Source of the DNA: Pseudomonas sp. NFR16
GTDB lineage: Bacteria; Pseudomonadota; Gammaproteobacteria; Pseudomonadales; Pseudomonadaceae
Direction: 5' to 3'
Length of the DNA: 64,000 bases
Assembly: GCF_900108875.1 (NCBI RefSeq)
Contig: NZ_FNYJ01000003.1
Coordinates: forward strand, 21,969 to 85,968
The notes below the pieces were generated by a model. The model searched no databases, was not told the DNA's origin, and was given only the letters and a program-made list of their open reading frames with translations. The translations under genes were made by a program, and so were the position numbers. Shown here one piece after another: positions 44,848-53,785 of this stretch. Each line of letters begins with the position of its first letter. Within the stretch, counting starts at the first letter, position 1.

Positions 44848-45564
44848 TCAGGGAATTGCGACTTCAATCACGCCGTCGGCGGTGACGCTGACCTGACTGG
44901 TGCCGGCTTCGACATCCGGTGTGGGTGCAGCATCGCCGCGTGCCGCTTTCATCATCATGACCGGCGCTCGCAGGTACGGCTGCGGATAACCGGACGTGTT
45001 CAGATTCAGGTTGACCAGTTTGTAGCCACTGCCGCCAAGTGCGTCGGTGACCAGTTGCGCTCGGGCCTTGAAGGCGCCGACGGCGTCTTTGAGCAGGGTG
45101 TCTTCGCTGGCTTTGCGGGCCGGGTCGGAAATGGAGAAGTCCATGCCGCCCATCTTCATGTCACCGCCCAGCAGGTCGCCGGTCAGTTTCGACAAGGCTG
45201 CGAAATCGGCGCTTTCCAGCCGCAGTTCAGCGCGTTCACGCCAGCCGGTGATTTTCTGACCTTTGTCGTCATAGATCGGATAGCTGTTGCGGCTGCCTTG
45301 ACGAATGGTCACTTCCTTGACCTTGCGTGCGTCGCCGAGCGCCTTGTTCAGGGTTTCGGTAATGCCGGCGGCCAGTTTCGCGGGATCGGCATTCTGAGAT
45401 TCGGTGTATAGCGTGACAGTCATCAGGTCACGCTGGACCTCCTGATTGACTTCGGCACGCACGGAAACCTGGTTGTAATGGACCTCATCGGCCATGACCG
45501 GGGCGCTGGCCAGAGCCAGGGCGCCCAAGGCGAAAAGTGTGGCGGTGGGGCGAAGGCTGAGCAT
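44848..45564 (-). CDS. SIMPL (DUF541) domain periplasmic protein
   Basis: A 238-residue exported protein. ATG 45564 follows AAGGAG and starts a signal peptide (TLFALGALALASAPVMA). The rest is a SIMPL/DUF541 domain: VHYNQVSVRAEVNQEVQRDL at its start, VTIRQGSRNSYPIYD and GWRERAELRLESADF in the middle. Such proteins (E. coli YggE, Brucella BP26) form oligomers in the periplasm or outer membrane with roles in oxidative stress resistance that remain poorly defined. Position matches PA4495 next to dppA1 (from memory). Confidence 0.85.
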   Translation of the reverse strand: MLSLRPTATLFALGALALASAPVMADEVHYNQVSVRAEVNQEVQRDLMTVTLYTESQNADPAKLAAGITETLNKALGDARKVKEVTIRQGSRNSYPIYDDKGQKITGWRERAELRLESADFAALSKLTGDLLGGDMKMGGMDFSISDPARKASEDTLLKDAVGAFKARAQLVTDALGGSGYKLVNLNLNTSGYPQPYLRAPVMMMKAARGDAAPTPDVEAGTSQVSVTADGVIEVAIP

Positions 45565-45937
45565 AAAAACTCCTTGTTTGGCGAGCCGTCCGCAGCGCAT
45601 GCGACATGACTTGTCGGACGGATGCCAATGAGACTGTAATCCCGGGATCTTGTTCCGGCCCGCCACAGCAGGATGTCTGGCGACAGGCGCGAAGGCCATC
45701 AATCAGGGACGGGCGCTTTCGCTCTTCGAGCCTCCCGTTTCGCAGGCACAAGCCGCGTTTTCCCTGCGGCACGATTCCCGCTCTCCTACGCAGGCCGTTG
45801 ATTTGGCTGATTTGCGAATCTGTGGTGCTGGCTGACAATCCACCTCAGCGATTACCCGCTGACATGACAGCGCAAGGAACGGCCCTCCACTTCAGGCAGA
45901 GGCCAGCGCATCTCAATCACTCAAGGAAGAATTCATC
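45565..45937. promoter_or_regulatory. Divergent intergenic region SIMPL / HET-C
   Basis: 373 bases between divergent genes. No gene or repeat is recognised; a short plus-strand frame here has no homolog I know. AAGGAAGAATTC precedes the HET-C start. Confidence 0.45.
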
Positions 45938-48097
45938 GTGGCTCATCAATTCGCAACCGCTCCTCTGGAAGATCCGCTCAACGAGCATCTCCACAGCACA
46001 TTCGCGCTGGACCTGTTCACTCAGGTTGCAGCAACCCGTTCAGCCGACGCCTTCGTCCGCATCCTGACCACCATTTTCGGTACTGACATCGGTCCGGCCA
46101 CCTGTTTGCAGTTTCGCGAAGATCTGCTGGCCGGACGAATTGTCAGCCCGCCGATCATCGTCACCGCGGCCGGTCCGGTTGCCGACTATGACAACCGTGA
46201 GCGTGTCATCCGCATCAACCGCAGGGCAGTGAGCCTGGCCCTTGACGACCCGCGTGACACGACGCTGCTCGACATCCTGCTTCACGAGTCCGGCCATCAC
46301 GTCGACAACATCCTGCGCAGTGACGTCCATCCATACGCCGGCGGCAACCGACAATTAGCCGCTGATGCCGCAGGCGAGGAGGGCGTGCGCTTTGCGTTCT
46401 GGATGGCAGTGCTCGGGCAAACCTCTTCGCCGCGCGTGACGATCGCGCGCTATCGCATGCGCCCTGGTCAAGAGATGTTCGACGTTCAGATGGACTGGGA
46501 CATGGCGCGCATGAGCATCATCGAGAAATGCCGCGCCGACTATGACAGGGCCGATGCTGCGCACGTGCACCCTGACCGCGAAGCGTTCGAGGCAGGCGAT
46601 GGCGACGCCGGTAAAATGACCCACCTGCAAATCGAAGAGGTACTCAAGCCATTCGGGTTTCGGGACGTCGAGCTCGAGGCCGTTTACTTCGGCAACTGGC
46701 TGCGTGACTACTCACAATTGCTCGATCCAAAAATCGTTCGTGCGGCGAGCATGCCGAAGAACTTCCCCGACGTATTGTCCCGCGACGCACTGACTCGAAT
46801 CGTCGACGTGCTGTCCATCAAGCGTTTCAACTGGTTGCGTCACAACAGTGCGCACCTGTTCACAGTGACCCCGGACAAGCTTGGTGTGTATCGCCCGAGC
46901 GAGCACATCGACAATCCCAAGACCGTCGATACCCATGCGCCGGATCCCACCACGCGCGACCCGGATTTCGAGCCGTTGGTCATGCCCGGAAACCCGTTGC
47001 TGGAAGTGGATTACGACACATCGATGAAGCGTTACATCGGGCGCTCTGTGAGCTTCATGCAGAGTGAGCTTCGCATTGCAATGAAAGAAAAGAAGAACGC
47101 TCATGGGCTACGCGCGTTCGGTTCGGCGCTGCATGTCCTGGAGGATTTTTTCGCTCATTCCAATTTCGTCGAGCTCGGTCTGATCAAGGCAGGCCATACA
47201 GCCGTGCTGCCATGGACGTCCCCCGCGAACTGCAAAGCCGGTCTGCCACTGGTAACCGGAATGTTCGGCGCGACCGATGTGCTTGCCAGCGTGGCCGGGC
47301 CTCTGGGGGACGTGCTGTTTTCCACTGAGGATGTCACGTTCCAGCCAACGAAGCCCGGTGAACGCAGCCCTCGCGAGCAGATCCTGTTAATCCTGCTCGA
47401 AGAGCATCACAACCCTCGATACCTGGAAATTTTCAAAGGTTATCTGGCAATCCGGGACGAGTGGGTGGGGCTGCCCTTCGTCGAGTTCCTCCAGCGCTGC
47501 GCCCTTTATCTGCAAGGACCTGCAGTCGTCGTAGGTAACGCCGTGGGCATCGTGATGAAGGATATGCTCAAGCAATTCGGTGAGCAGGTTGACGATTGGC
47601 AGATCCGGTACGGACAGGACCCTCATCAAGATGGTTCTACGGATCCCACGCATTCACAGCTGGCGAAAGATCACGCTGAACACCCGCTTCATTTGCTTGC
47701 AGCGTCTCTGGCTTCCCGCGCAGTCGAGCATGTGGCCGCAGCGATGGTGGCTCACTGGGATGGGGACAGCAGCGCGGACCCGGTTCGTGTAGCGACTGCA
47801 TATTTTTGCCATCCGCAGAACAGTCACTGGCAAGATGCCGAAATCGGGGCGTGGGCGACGGCCAATCCAGCGGACTTGCTTCGCAGCCAGTCCAAGACCG
47901 AACTGTTCGAGCTTTATAAGGCCATTTCGATTGCCAGACGTGCCGCGGTCAACCAAATGGAAAAAGATGGAGTGGCTTATCTCAAGTTTCTTCGAGGTGA
48001 GTTGCTGGATGAGAATTCGCCGCTGTGGATCATCAACTCGCTGACGCCAACCGGCAAGCTGACAAAGGAAGTGCTCAGGTACCTTAAGCTGATCTGA
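45938..48097 (+). CDS. HET-C domain protein with N-terminal HExxH domain
   Basis: A 719-residue protein. Residues 20-210 contain a gluzincin-like HExxH (LLDILLHESGHHVD, residues 111-124; H116, E117, H120) followed by GEEGVRFAFWM (about 146-156), which could supply a third zinc ligand, so a zinc-metallopeptidase fold is suspected. From about residue 225 the HET-C region begins: EAVYFGNWLRDYSQLLDP and, near residue 395, FGSALHVLEDFFAHSNFVEL, a histidine/aspartate-rich pattern like zinc phospholipase C/P1 nuclease proteins. HET-C proteins in filamentous fungi act in self/non-self recognition and cell death. No signal peptide. Start GTG 45938 after AAGGAAG. Substrate and delivery unknown; an effector or toxin role is inference. 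Confidence 0.78.
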   Translation: MAHQFATAPLEDPLNEHLHSTFALDLFTQVAATRSADAFVRILTTIFGTDIGPATCLQFREDLLAGRIVSPPIIVTAAGPVADYDNRERVIRINRRAVSLALDDPRDTTLLDILLHESGHHVDNILRSDVHPYAGGNRQLAADAAGEEGVRFAFWMAVLGQTSSPRVTIARYRMRPGQEMFDVQMDWDMARMSIIEKCRADYDRADAAHVHPDREAFEAGDGDAGKMTHLQIEEVLKPFGFRDVELEAVYFGNWLRDYSQLLDPKIVRAASMPKNFPDVLSRDALTRIVDVLSIKRFNWLRHNSAHLFTVTPDKLGVYRPSEHIDNPKTVDTHAPDPTTRDPDFEPLVMPGNPLLEVDYDTSMKRYIGRSVSFMQSELRIAMKEKKNAHGLRAFGSALHVLEDFFAHSNFVELGLIKAGHTAVLPWTSPANCKAGLPLVTGMFGATDVLASVAGPLGDVLFSTEDVTFQPTKPGERSPREQILLILLEEHHNPRYLEIFKGYLAIRDEWVGLPFVEFLQRCALYLQGPAVVVGNAVGIVMKDMLKQFGEQVDDWQIRYGQDPHQDGSTDPTHSQLAKDHAEHPLHLLAASLASRAVEHVAAAMVAHWDGDSSADPVRVATAYFCHPQNSHWQDAEIGAWATANPADLLRSQSKTELFELYKAISIARRAAVNQMEKDGVAYLKFLRGELLDENSPLWIINSLTPTGKLTKEVLRYLKLI

Positions 48098-48323
48098 GCC
48101 TGACCGGACCACGCAACCCTTCAACGCAATACCCGGCATCCTGTTTCGGCCGTGTCGGTCGACATGTTCGCAGGATGCCGTTGCGGTGATGTGTTCAATC
48201 CTTTCGCACCCTGGCGCCTCAAGCAGTTCAACAGCTGTGGCGCTTTGACGCACTTTGACGGAAACCAGCGCCGCATTGGTTATACTCGCTTCGATTCGCC
48301 TGGAGCGCTCATCAGGAGAGCTC

Positions 48324-49583
48324 ATGCTCGCCCCTTTACAATTGCTTTCCGCTACCCGTCAGAACCTCTGGCGGCTCACATTCATCCGCATTCTGGTGCT
48401 GGGCGCTCAAGCCGGCTCGGTCGGATTCGCCTACCTGTTCGATCTGTTGCATCTGCCGTGGCTGCAGCTGGACATCACGCTGGGGTGTTCGGCCATTGTC
48501 TGTCTGCTGACCGCGATAAGGCTGCGTACTTCTTGGCCGGTGACCGAACTCGAATACGCCGTGCAGCTGGCCTTCGATCTGTTTATCCACAGCGCGCTGC
48601 TGTATTTTTCCGGCGGGTCGACCAACCCGTTCGTTTCTTATTACCTGGTGCCCTTGACCATCGCCGCCGTCACGCTGCCGTGGCGGTACTCGCTGATTCT
48701 TTCCGGTATCGCCCTGGCGCTTTACACCTTGATGCTGGCCAACTTCTACCCGGTCGAGGCTTTCGCCATCGCCCGCGAGAAAATGCAGATCTACGGCATG
48801 TGGCTGAGCTTCGCACTGGCTGCGGGGGTCATTACGTTCTTCGCGGCGCGGATGGCGGAAGAATTGCGTCGGCAGGAGCAGATGCGGGCGCTGCGCCGCG
48901 AAGAAGGCGCCCGCGATCAGCAATTGCTCGCCGTGGCCACTGAGGCCGCTGGCGCTGCCCATGAGCTGGGCACACCGCTGGCGACCATGAGCGTGCTGCT
49001 CAAGGAGATGCAACAGGACCACAAGGATCCGGCGCTGCAGGAAGATCTTTCGGTGCTTCAGGATCAGGTCAAGCTGTGCAAGGAGACGCTGCAGCAACTG
49101 GTGCGCGCCGCCGAGGCCAACCGCCGTCTCAAAGTCCAGGAACAAACCGTCACGCACTGGCTGGATCAGGCACTCAATCGGTGGCATCTGATGCGTCCCG
49201 AAGCCAGCTATCGTTTCCAGCGGCTGGGGCAGGGCGAAGTACCGATGGTCGCGCCGCCGCCCGATCTGACTCAGGCGCTGCTGAACTTGCTGAACAACGC
49301 CGCGGACGCCTGCCCGGAAGGGCTGGAAGTGAACCTGGACTGGAACGCTTCGGAGATTCGCATCAGCATCCGCGATCATGGGGCCGGCGTGCCGCTGGCC
49401 GTCGCAGAACAGATTGGCAAACCGTTTTTTACCACCAAAGGCAAAGGCTTCGGTCTGGGCCTGTTTCTGAGCAAGGCCAGCGTGACTCGCGCAGGCGGCT
49501 CGGTGAAACTCTATCCTCACGAGGAAGGCGGCACGCTCACCGAGCTGCGCCTGCCGCGGAACGCAACAGGAGATGAAGCATGA
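48324..49583 (+). CDS. roxS: Redox sensor histidine kinase RoxS (RegB/PrrB family)
   Basis: A 419-residue membrane kinase with about six N-terminal helices. The quinone-binding motif GGSTNPFVSYY near residue 100, the H-box AAHELGTPLATMSVLLKEMQ and the redox-responsive cysteine position in DQVKLCKETLQQL match RegB/PrrB. The ATPase domain shows LLNNAADA and GKGFGLGLFLSKA. Senses the electron-transport state and phosphorylates RoxR, which in Pseudomonas controls the cyanide-insensitive terminal oxidase and other respiratory genes. ATG 48324 follows AGGAGAG; it overlaps roxR by ATGA. Confidence 0.93.
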   Translation: MLAPLQLLSATRQNLWRLTFIRILVLGAQAGSVGFAYLFDLLHLPWLQLDITLGCSAIVCLLTAIRLRTSWPVTELEYAVQLAFDLFIHSALLYFSGGSTNPFVSYYLVPLTIAAVTLPWRYSLILSGIALALYTLMLANFYPVEAFAIAREKMQIYGMWLSFALAAGVITFFAARMAEELRRQEQMRALRREEGARDQQLLAVATEAAGAAHELGTPLATMSVLLKEMQQDHKDPALQEDLSVLQDQVKLCKETLQQLVRAAEANRRLKVQEQTVTHWLDQALNRWHLMRPEASYRFQRLGQGEVPMVAPPPDLTQALLNLLNNAADACPEGLEVNLDWNASEIRISIRDHGAGVPLAVAEQIGKPFFTTKGKGFGLGLFLSKASVTRAGGSVKLYPHEEGGTLTELRLPRNATGDEA

Positions 49584-50140
49584 CTGATGAAATCCAGGTC
49601 GAAGGCGAAGAACTGCCGCACCTGTTGCTGGTGGACGACGATGCCACCTTCACCCGCGTGATGGCGCGCGCCATGGCCCGCCGCGGCTTCCGGGTCAGTA
49701 CCGCCAGCTCCGCCGAGGAAGGGCTGACCCTCGCGCAGCAGGACATTCCCGACTATGCGACTGTCGACCTGAAGATGGAGGGCGACTCCGGCCTGGTGCT
49801 GTTGCCCAAGCTGTTGGAACTGGACCCGGAAATGCGGGTCCTGATACTGACCGGTTATTCGAGCATCGCTACCGCTGTCGAAGCGATCAAGCGCGGCGCC
49901 TGCAACTACCTGTGCAAACCGGCCGATGCCGATGATGTGCTGGCGGCACTGCTCTCCGAGCATGCCGATCTGGATACCCTTGTGCCGGAAAACCCGATGT
50001 CGGTGGACCGCTTGCAGTGGGAACATATTCAGCGCGTGCTGACCGAGCACGAAGGCAACATCTCGGCTACCGCGCGGGCTCTGGGCATGCATCGGCGCAC
50101 GCTTCAACGCAAGCTGCAGAAGCGACCGGTCCGTCGTTAA
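49580..50140 (+). CDS. roxR: Redox response regulator RoxR (RegA/PrrA family)
   Basis: A 186-residue regulator: receiver domain (LLLVDDDATFTRVMARAMA; phosphorylated Asp in ATVDLKMEGDSG; KPADADD after the conserved lysine) and a C-terminal Fis-type helix-turn-helix (GNISATARALGMHRRTLQRK). This helix-turn-helix is nearly the same in all RegA/PrrA/RoxR proteins. ATG overlaps the roxS stop by ATGA. Confidence 0.95.
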   Translation: MTDEIQVEGEELPHLLLVDDDATFTRVMARAMARRGFRVSTASSAEEGLTLAQQDIPDYATVDLKMEGDSGLVLLPKLLELDPEMRVLILTGYSSIATAVEAIKRGACNYLCKPADADDVLAALLSEHADLDTLVPENPMSVDRLQWEHIQRVLTEHEGNISATARALGMHRRTLQRKLQKRPVRR

Positions 50141-50239
50141 GCAAGGATCGCTTCATAAAGATTTCTTCATGGAAGACCGTCAGTGGCGTCTGGCACATTG
50201 GTGCCAACGCCATTCAATGCCTGCCGCCGAGCCTTCACC

Positions 50240-51976
50240 ATGAATTTTGATATCGATGAATCCAGGGTCAACGACGCTGTGACTGGAAGTTTCTTTTCCA
50301 GGGTCTGGAAGTTGGTCACGCCCTACTGGCGCAGCGAAGAAAAGGGCATGGCCTGGGTCTTGCTGATTGCCGTCATCGCGCTGTCGTTGTTCAGCGTGTT
50401 CATCTCCGTGCTGGTCAACAGTTGGTACCGGGACTTCTACAACGCGCTGCAGAACAAGGATCTCGGAGCGTTCACCCACCTGATCCTGTATTTCTGCGGC
50501 ATCGCTGCCATCGCCATTCTTGGCGCGGTCTATCGCCTGTATCTCACGCAGATGCTCACCATTCGCTGGCGTCGCTGGCTGACCGAAAAGCATTTCACCA
50601 AATGGCTTGCACACAAGAATTACTACCGGCTGGAACAGGGCGGGTACACCGATAACCCTGACCAGCGCCTGTCCGAAGACCTGAACAACTTCACGTCCGA
50701 CACCCTCAGCCTGAGCCTTGGCCTGCTGCGGACCGTGGTCAGTCTGGTGTCGTTTTCGGTCATTCTGTGGGGCGTATCCGGCAGCATTGAACTGTTCGGC
50801 ATCACGATTCCCGGGTACATGTTCTGGGCCGCGCTCCTCTATGCCGCAGTCGGCAGCTGGCTGACGCATCTGATCGGCAAGCGGCTGATCGTCCTGAGCA
50901 ACCAGCAACAGCGGTATGAGGCTGACATGCGTTTCTCGCTGGTGCGGGTTCGCGAGAATGCCGAAAGCATCGCGCTGTCCGATGGCGAGGCCAACGAGAA
51001 TCAGCGTCTGAGCGCGCGGTTCGGCATGGTCTGGAGCAACTTCTGGACCATCATGAAGGTGCAGAAGCGCCTGACGTTCTTCACCGCGGGCTATTCACAG
51101 ATCGCCATCGTGTTCGCCTTCGTCGTGGCCGCGCCTCGCTACTTTGCCGGCAAGATCGAGCTGGGCGAGCTGATGCAGATCAACTCGGCGTTCGGCAACG
51201 TGCAAGAGAACTTCAGTTGGTTCATCGACGCGTACACGCAGCTGGCATCGTGGCGGGCGACCTGTGATCGTCTCCTCAGCTTCCGCCAGGCCATGGATGA
51301 AAACGAGGCGCGAGTGCCGGACATCAAGGTCAGCCATGAGAGCAATGGTCTGCACCTGGAAGGGTTGGCGCTGTCGCTGGTGGGCGGCCGGCAGTTGCTC
51401 GATAACGCCAATATCGATATTGCCGCTGGCGAGAAGGTCATGCTCAGCGGCCGCTCCGGCAGCGGTAAAAGTACCTTGCTGCGCGCCATGGGCGGGCTCT
51501 GGAACGAAGGTCACGGTGCGGTTCGGCTGCCGGCGAAACGCGCGTTTTTCCTGCCGCAGAAACCTTATCTGCCCATCGGCACGTTGCGCGAGGCCTTGAG
51601 TTATCCACAAGCGCCCGAAGTGTACCCGGCCGAGCGCTTTGCGCAGGTGCTGGAAACCTGCCGTCTGAACTATCTGGTTTCGCGCCTGGACGAGAGCAAT
51701 CACTGGCAGCGCATGCTGTCTCCAGGCGAACAGCAGCGGGTCGCGTTTGCGAGAGCCTTGCTGTTCGCGCCCGATTGGCTGTATCTGGACGAAGCGACAT
51801 CGGCGATGGACGAGGAAGACGAGGCGGCGTTGTATCAGGCCTTGCTCGATGAGTTGCCCGGTCTGACCTTATTGAGCATCGGCCATCGCAGCAGTCTGAA
51901 GCGTTTCCATCGTCGCCACCTGCGCATCGAGGGCGGCCAGTTGCGTGAGCTGCCGCAGACTGAAAGCGTGGTTTGA
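50240..51976 (+). CDS. SbmA/YddA-like ABC transporter (permease-ATPase fusion)
   Basis: A 578-residue half-transporter. The N-terminal half is an ABC_membrane_2/SbmA-BacA type domain (VNSWYRDFYNALQNKDLGAF; RWRRWLTEKHFTKWLAHKNY), the C-terminal half an ATPase with Walker A GRSGSGKSTLL, signature LSPGEQQRVAFARALLF and Walker B WLYLDEATSAMD. Relatives include E. coli YddA and mycobacterial Rv1819c, which handle peptides, bleomycin-like compounds or cobalamin. ATG 50240 (MNFDIDE) is the likely start; an in-frame upstream codon at 50183 is possible. 100 bases after roxR, perhaps a separate unit. Confidence 0.85.
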   Translation: MNFDIDESRVNDAVTGSFFSRVWKLVTPYWRSEEKGMAWVLLIAVIALSLFSVFISVLVNSWYRDFYNALQNKDLGAFTHLILYFCGIAAIAILGAVYRLYLTQMLTIRWRRWLTEKHFTKWLAHKNYYRLEQGGYTDNPDQRLSEDLNNFTSDTLSLSLGLLRTVVSLVSFSVILWGVSGSIELFGITIPGYMFWAALLYAAVGSWLTHLIGKRLIVLSNQQQRYEADMRFSLVRVRENAESIALSDGEANENQRLSARFGMVWSNFWTIMKVQKRLTFFTAGYSQIAIVFAFVVAAPRYFAGKIELGELMQINSAFGNVQENFSWFIDAYTQLASWRATCDRLLSFRQAMDENEARVPDIKVSHESNGLHLEGLALSLVGGRQLLDNANIDIAAGEKVMLSGRSGSGKSTLLRAMGGLWNEGHGAVRLPAKRAFFLPQKPYLPIGTLREALSYPQAPEVYPAERFAQVLETCRLNYLVSRLDESNHWQRMLSPGEQQRVAFARALLFAPDWLYLDEATSAMDEEDEAALYQALLDELPGLTLLSIGHRSSLKRFHRRHLRIEGGQLRELPQTESVV

Positions 51977-52029
51977 GGTCGCTGACGCCAAAGTGCCGCA
52001 AAAACCTACGAACTCGCCGGGTTTGTTAT

Positions 52030-52042
52030 GTGATCGTACAAC
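52030..52042. promoter_or_regulatory. Putative GntR operator (gntR side)
   Basis: GTGATCGTACAAC, the reverse complement of GTTGTACGATCAC, 41-53 bases upstream of the GntR start. The same 13-bp motif with one change lies upstream of kdgD at 55196-55208, so it is a good candidate for the binding site of this regulator and for self-control. Confidence 0.7.
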
Positions 52043-52082
52043 CCGGTGAGCTATGATGAATCTTTCACCGATTTAGAGATGC

Positions 52083-52841
52083 ATGTTGGATATGGAAAAT
52101 CAGAGTGCTCCGCCTCGCGCCCGCAGAAAGCACCGCAGCCTCGCGCAAGAGTTGGTAACCGAACTCTCCGAGCGCATTCGCAACGGCGAACTCAAGCGTG
52201 GCGACAAGCTGCCTACCGAGTCTGCGATCATGGAAGAGCAGGGCGTCAGTCGCACCGTCGTGCGTGAAGCGATTTCACGTTTGCAGGCCTCCGGTCTGGT
52301 GGAGACACGCCACGGCATCGGCACTTTCGTTCTCGATACGCCGAGCCCCAGCGGTTTCCGTATCGATCCGGCCACTATCGTGACACTGCGCGACGTGTTG
52401 GCGATTCTTGAGCTGCGCATCAGCCTCGAAGTCGAGTCCGCCGGCCTGGCAGCTCAGCGTCGCTCGGACGAACAACTGGCCGACATGCGCGCCGCCCTCG
52501 ATGCGCTCAATGAAAGCGCGGCGCACGCCAGCGATGCCGTGGGGGCGGATTTCCAATTCCATATGGCGATTGCGCTGTCGACCGGCAACCGGTACTTCAC
52601 CGACATCATGAATCACCTCGGCACCAGCATCATTCCGCGCACGCGCCTGAATTCTGCGCGTCTGGCCCATGACGATCACCAGCACTACATGAATCGCCTG
52701 AGCCGGGAGCACGAAGAAATCTACGATGCCATCGCCCGCCAGGACTCCGACGCCGCCCGCGCCGCCATGCGCCTGCACCTGACCAACAGCCGCGAACGCC
52801 TGCGTCATGCTCATGAAGAGGCAGAATCGCAGCGGGCTTGA
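52083..52841 (+). CDS. GntR/FadR-family regulator (FCD domain), probable glucarate/galactarate regulator
   Basis: A 252-residue regulator: N-terminal winged helix-turn-helix (residues 18-88; LPTESAIMEEQGVSRTVVRE and ISRLQASGLVETRHGIGTFV) and a C-terminal FCD effector domain (VLAILELRISLEVESAGLAA; DFQFHMAIALSTGNRYF), which binds carboxylic-acid ligands with a metal. A second in-frame ATG three codons downstream is an alternative start. The target is inferred: the motif in its own promoter is repeated before kdgD, 2.4 kb away across the type VI cassette. Confidence 0.87.
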   Translation: MLDMENQSAPPRARRKHRSLAQELVTELSERIRNGELKRGDKLPTESAIMEEQGVSRTVVREAISRLQASGLVETRHGIGTFVLDTPSPSGFRIDPATIVTLRDVLAILELRISLEVESAGLAAQRRSDEQLADMRAALDALNESAAHASDAVGADFQFHMAIALSTGNRYFTDIMNHLGTSIIPRTRLNSARLAHDDHQHYMNRLSREHEEIYDAIARQDSDAARAAMRLHLTNSRERLRHAHEEAESQRA

Positions 52842-52881
52842 GTATGTCCGGATTGCCAAGGTCATAGCGCCCTGAAATGAA

Positions 52882-53178
52882 CTAAGGCTGAGCAGCTGGA
52901 TGAATGCTCAGCCTTTTGCGCAAGTATCGAGTCAGCAGAACACAAATCCAGATGGCCAACGATGGCGTCATGCTTAGCCACATGAGGGTGAAGCAATCCA
53001 GCATGTCGCGAAGATCCTTGCTACCCATTGCTTCCAAAAACCATTCGTGGGCACTCGCTCCTACCCGGCTGTCAAACAACCACTGGACGGGTGACAGGTT
53101 TAATATGCAATAACCGAGTACGACTGTGATAGCGAAAGTGAAAGCAATTTGAGCGATTTTTATCAATATGAATTTCAT
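52882..53178 (-). CDS. Small membrane protein, candidate immunity paralog 3
   Basis: A 98-residue protein with two membrane helices (ITVVLGYCILNL region and LTMWLS-like IWICVLLTRYLRKR region) around a short loop. It shares with the two upstream proteins the pattern GY-x-ILN-LxPxxxLFxxxxGxxAHxWFL and a C-terminal IWxCVLLTR. ATG 53178 is chosen because it gives an ATGA overlap with the previous stop. Its last codons are encoded inside the terminator hairpin of the gntR gene, suggesting a rearranged end. Probably an inner-membrane protector against the nearby transpeptidase-type effector; inferred only from position. Confidence 0.72.
   Translation of the reverse strand: MKFILIKIAQIAFTFAITVVLGYCILNLSPVQWLFDSRVGASAHEWFLEAMGSKDLRDMLDCFTLMWLSMTPSLAIWICVLLTRYLRKRLSIHPAAQP
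52884..52919 (+). terminator. Terminator of the gntR gene, overlapping the end of the last immunity-like gene
   Basis: AAGGCTGAGC, 12-base loop, GCTCAGCCTT then TTGCG. It lies 43 bases after the gntR stop, and its stem codes for the C-terminal residues of the convergent gene that ends at 52882. Confidence 0.75.
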
Positions 53179-53507
53179 TGAGGTGTGGGCGAGCATTTTT
53201 TACAGCCTCGATCTCTCAAGGTTTTCATCCGGCGCGTGAGCAAGACGCATAGCCAGATTGCGATGGGCAGTACTGCGCTGTATGACACCACGATGAGTGT
53301 GTCGAGCGCACTTTCGCAACCCTCCCAGCCAAAGATGCTCATTATCCAGTGGTGTGCATCCCTCCCGATTTGGGTGGTCAAGAGGAGATTGATTGGGCCC
53401 AGGTTTAGTATGAAATACCCCAGTATTATCGTGAGCCCTAGAATAAGTATGACCTGTGCAGTTGCGGCCAGGATTTTCGTTATCAGTCTGTAGAAAAACA
53501 CGTTCAT
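53175..53507 (-). CDS. Small membrane protein, candidate immunity paralog 2
   Basis: A 110-residue protein, paralogous to its two neighbours: helix 1 (VILILGLTIILGYFIL, about residues 19-34), the conserved NLGPINLLLTTQIGRDAHHW loop, helix 2 (AVLPIAIWLCVLLTRR, about 78-93), then a cysteine-containing basic tail. ATG 53507 overlaps the previous stop by ATGA. Placed directly after the effector cassette, it fits an immunity role; no family name is known to me. Confidence 0.75.
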   Translation of the reverse strand: MNVFFYRLITKILAATAQVILILGLTIILGYFILNLGPINLLLTTQIGRDAHHWIMSIFGWEGCESALDTLIVVSYSAVLPIAIWLCVLLTRRMKTLRDRGCKKCSPTPQ

Positions 53508-53785
53508 TCCTTTGATGCTGAATTTTTCAGAAAATGGTGAGTGATTTTGCAGATTAAAAGGGTGAGCGATAACGCTAGGCCTAGTGCCAAGAGAGTAAGC
53601 ATGTCCTCTCCATCCTCAATGCCGCTGCCGCCCCACGAATGAAGTAACCATAAGTACGCCTGCATGCCACCTTTTGTCTGGAGGATCCATCTGAAAGGTC
53701 CCATGTTCATTGCGAAATATGCGATACATGTGGTCATTGTTAGCACTACGGTCGTTTGCGTGAGTAACAATAAGTTTTTTTTCAT
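53504..53785 (-). CDS. Small membrane protein, candidate immunity paralog 1
   Basis: A 93-residue protein with two helices (VVLTMTTCIAYFAMNM and LALSLTLLICKITHHF) and the conserved segment NMGPFRWILQTKGGMQAYLW, matching the two genes after it. It is the one next to the effector gene and overlaps its stop by ATGA, the standard position of a type VI effector's immunity protein. Topology should place the loop in the periplasm, where a cell-wall-acting effector works. Not experimentally supported. Confidence 0.77.
   Translation of the reverse strand: MKKNLLLLTQTTVVLTMTTCIAYFAMNMGPFRWILQTKGGMQAYLWLLHSWGGSGIEDGEDMLTLLALGLALSLTLLICKITHHFLKNSASKE

Noticed and set aside
48240..48300. Sigma-70 promoter TTGACG...TATACT before roxS
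   Set aside because: The spacer is about 20 bases, too long to report with confidence, although the TATACT may be a real -10.
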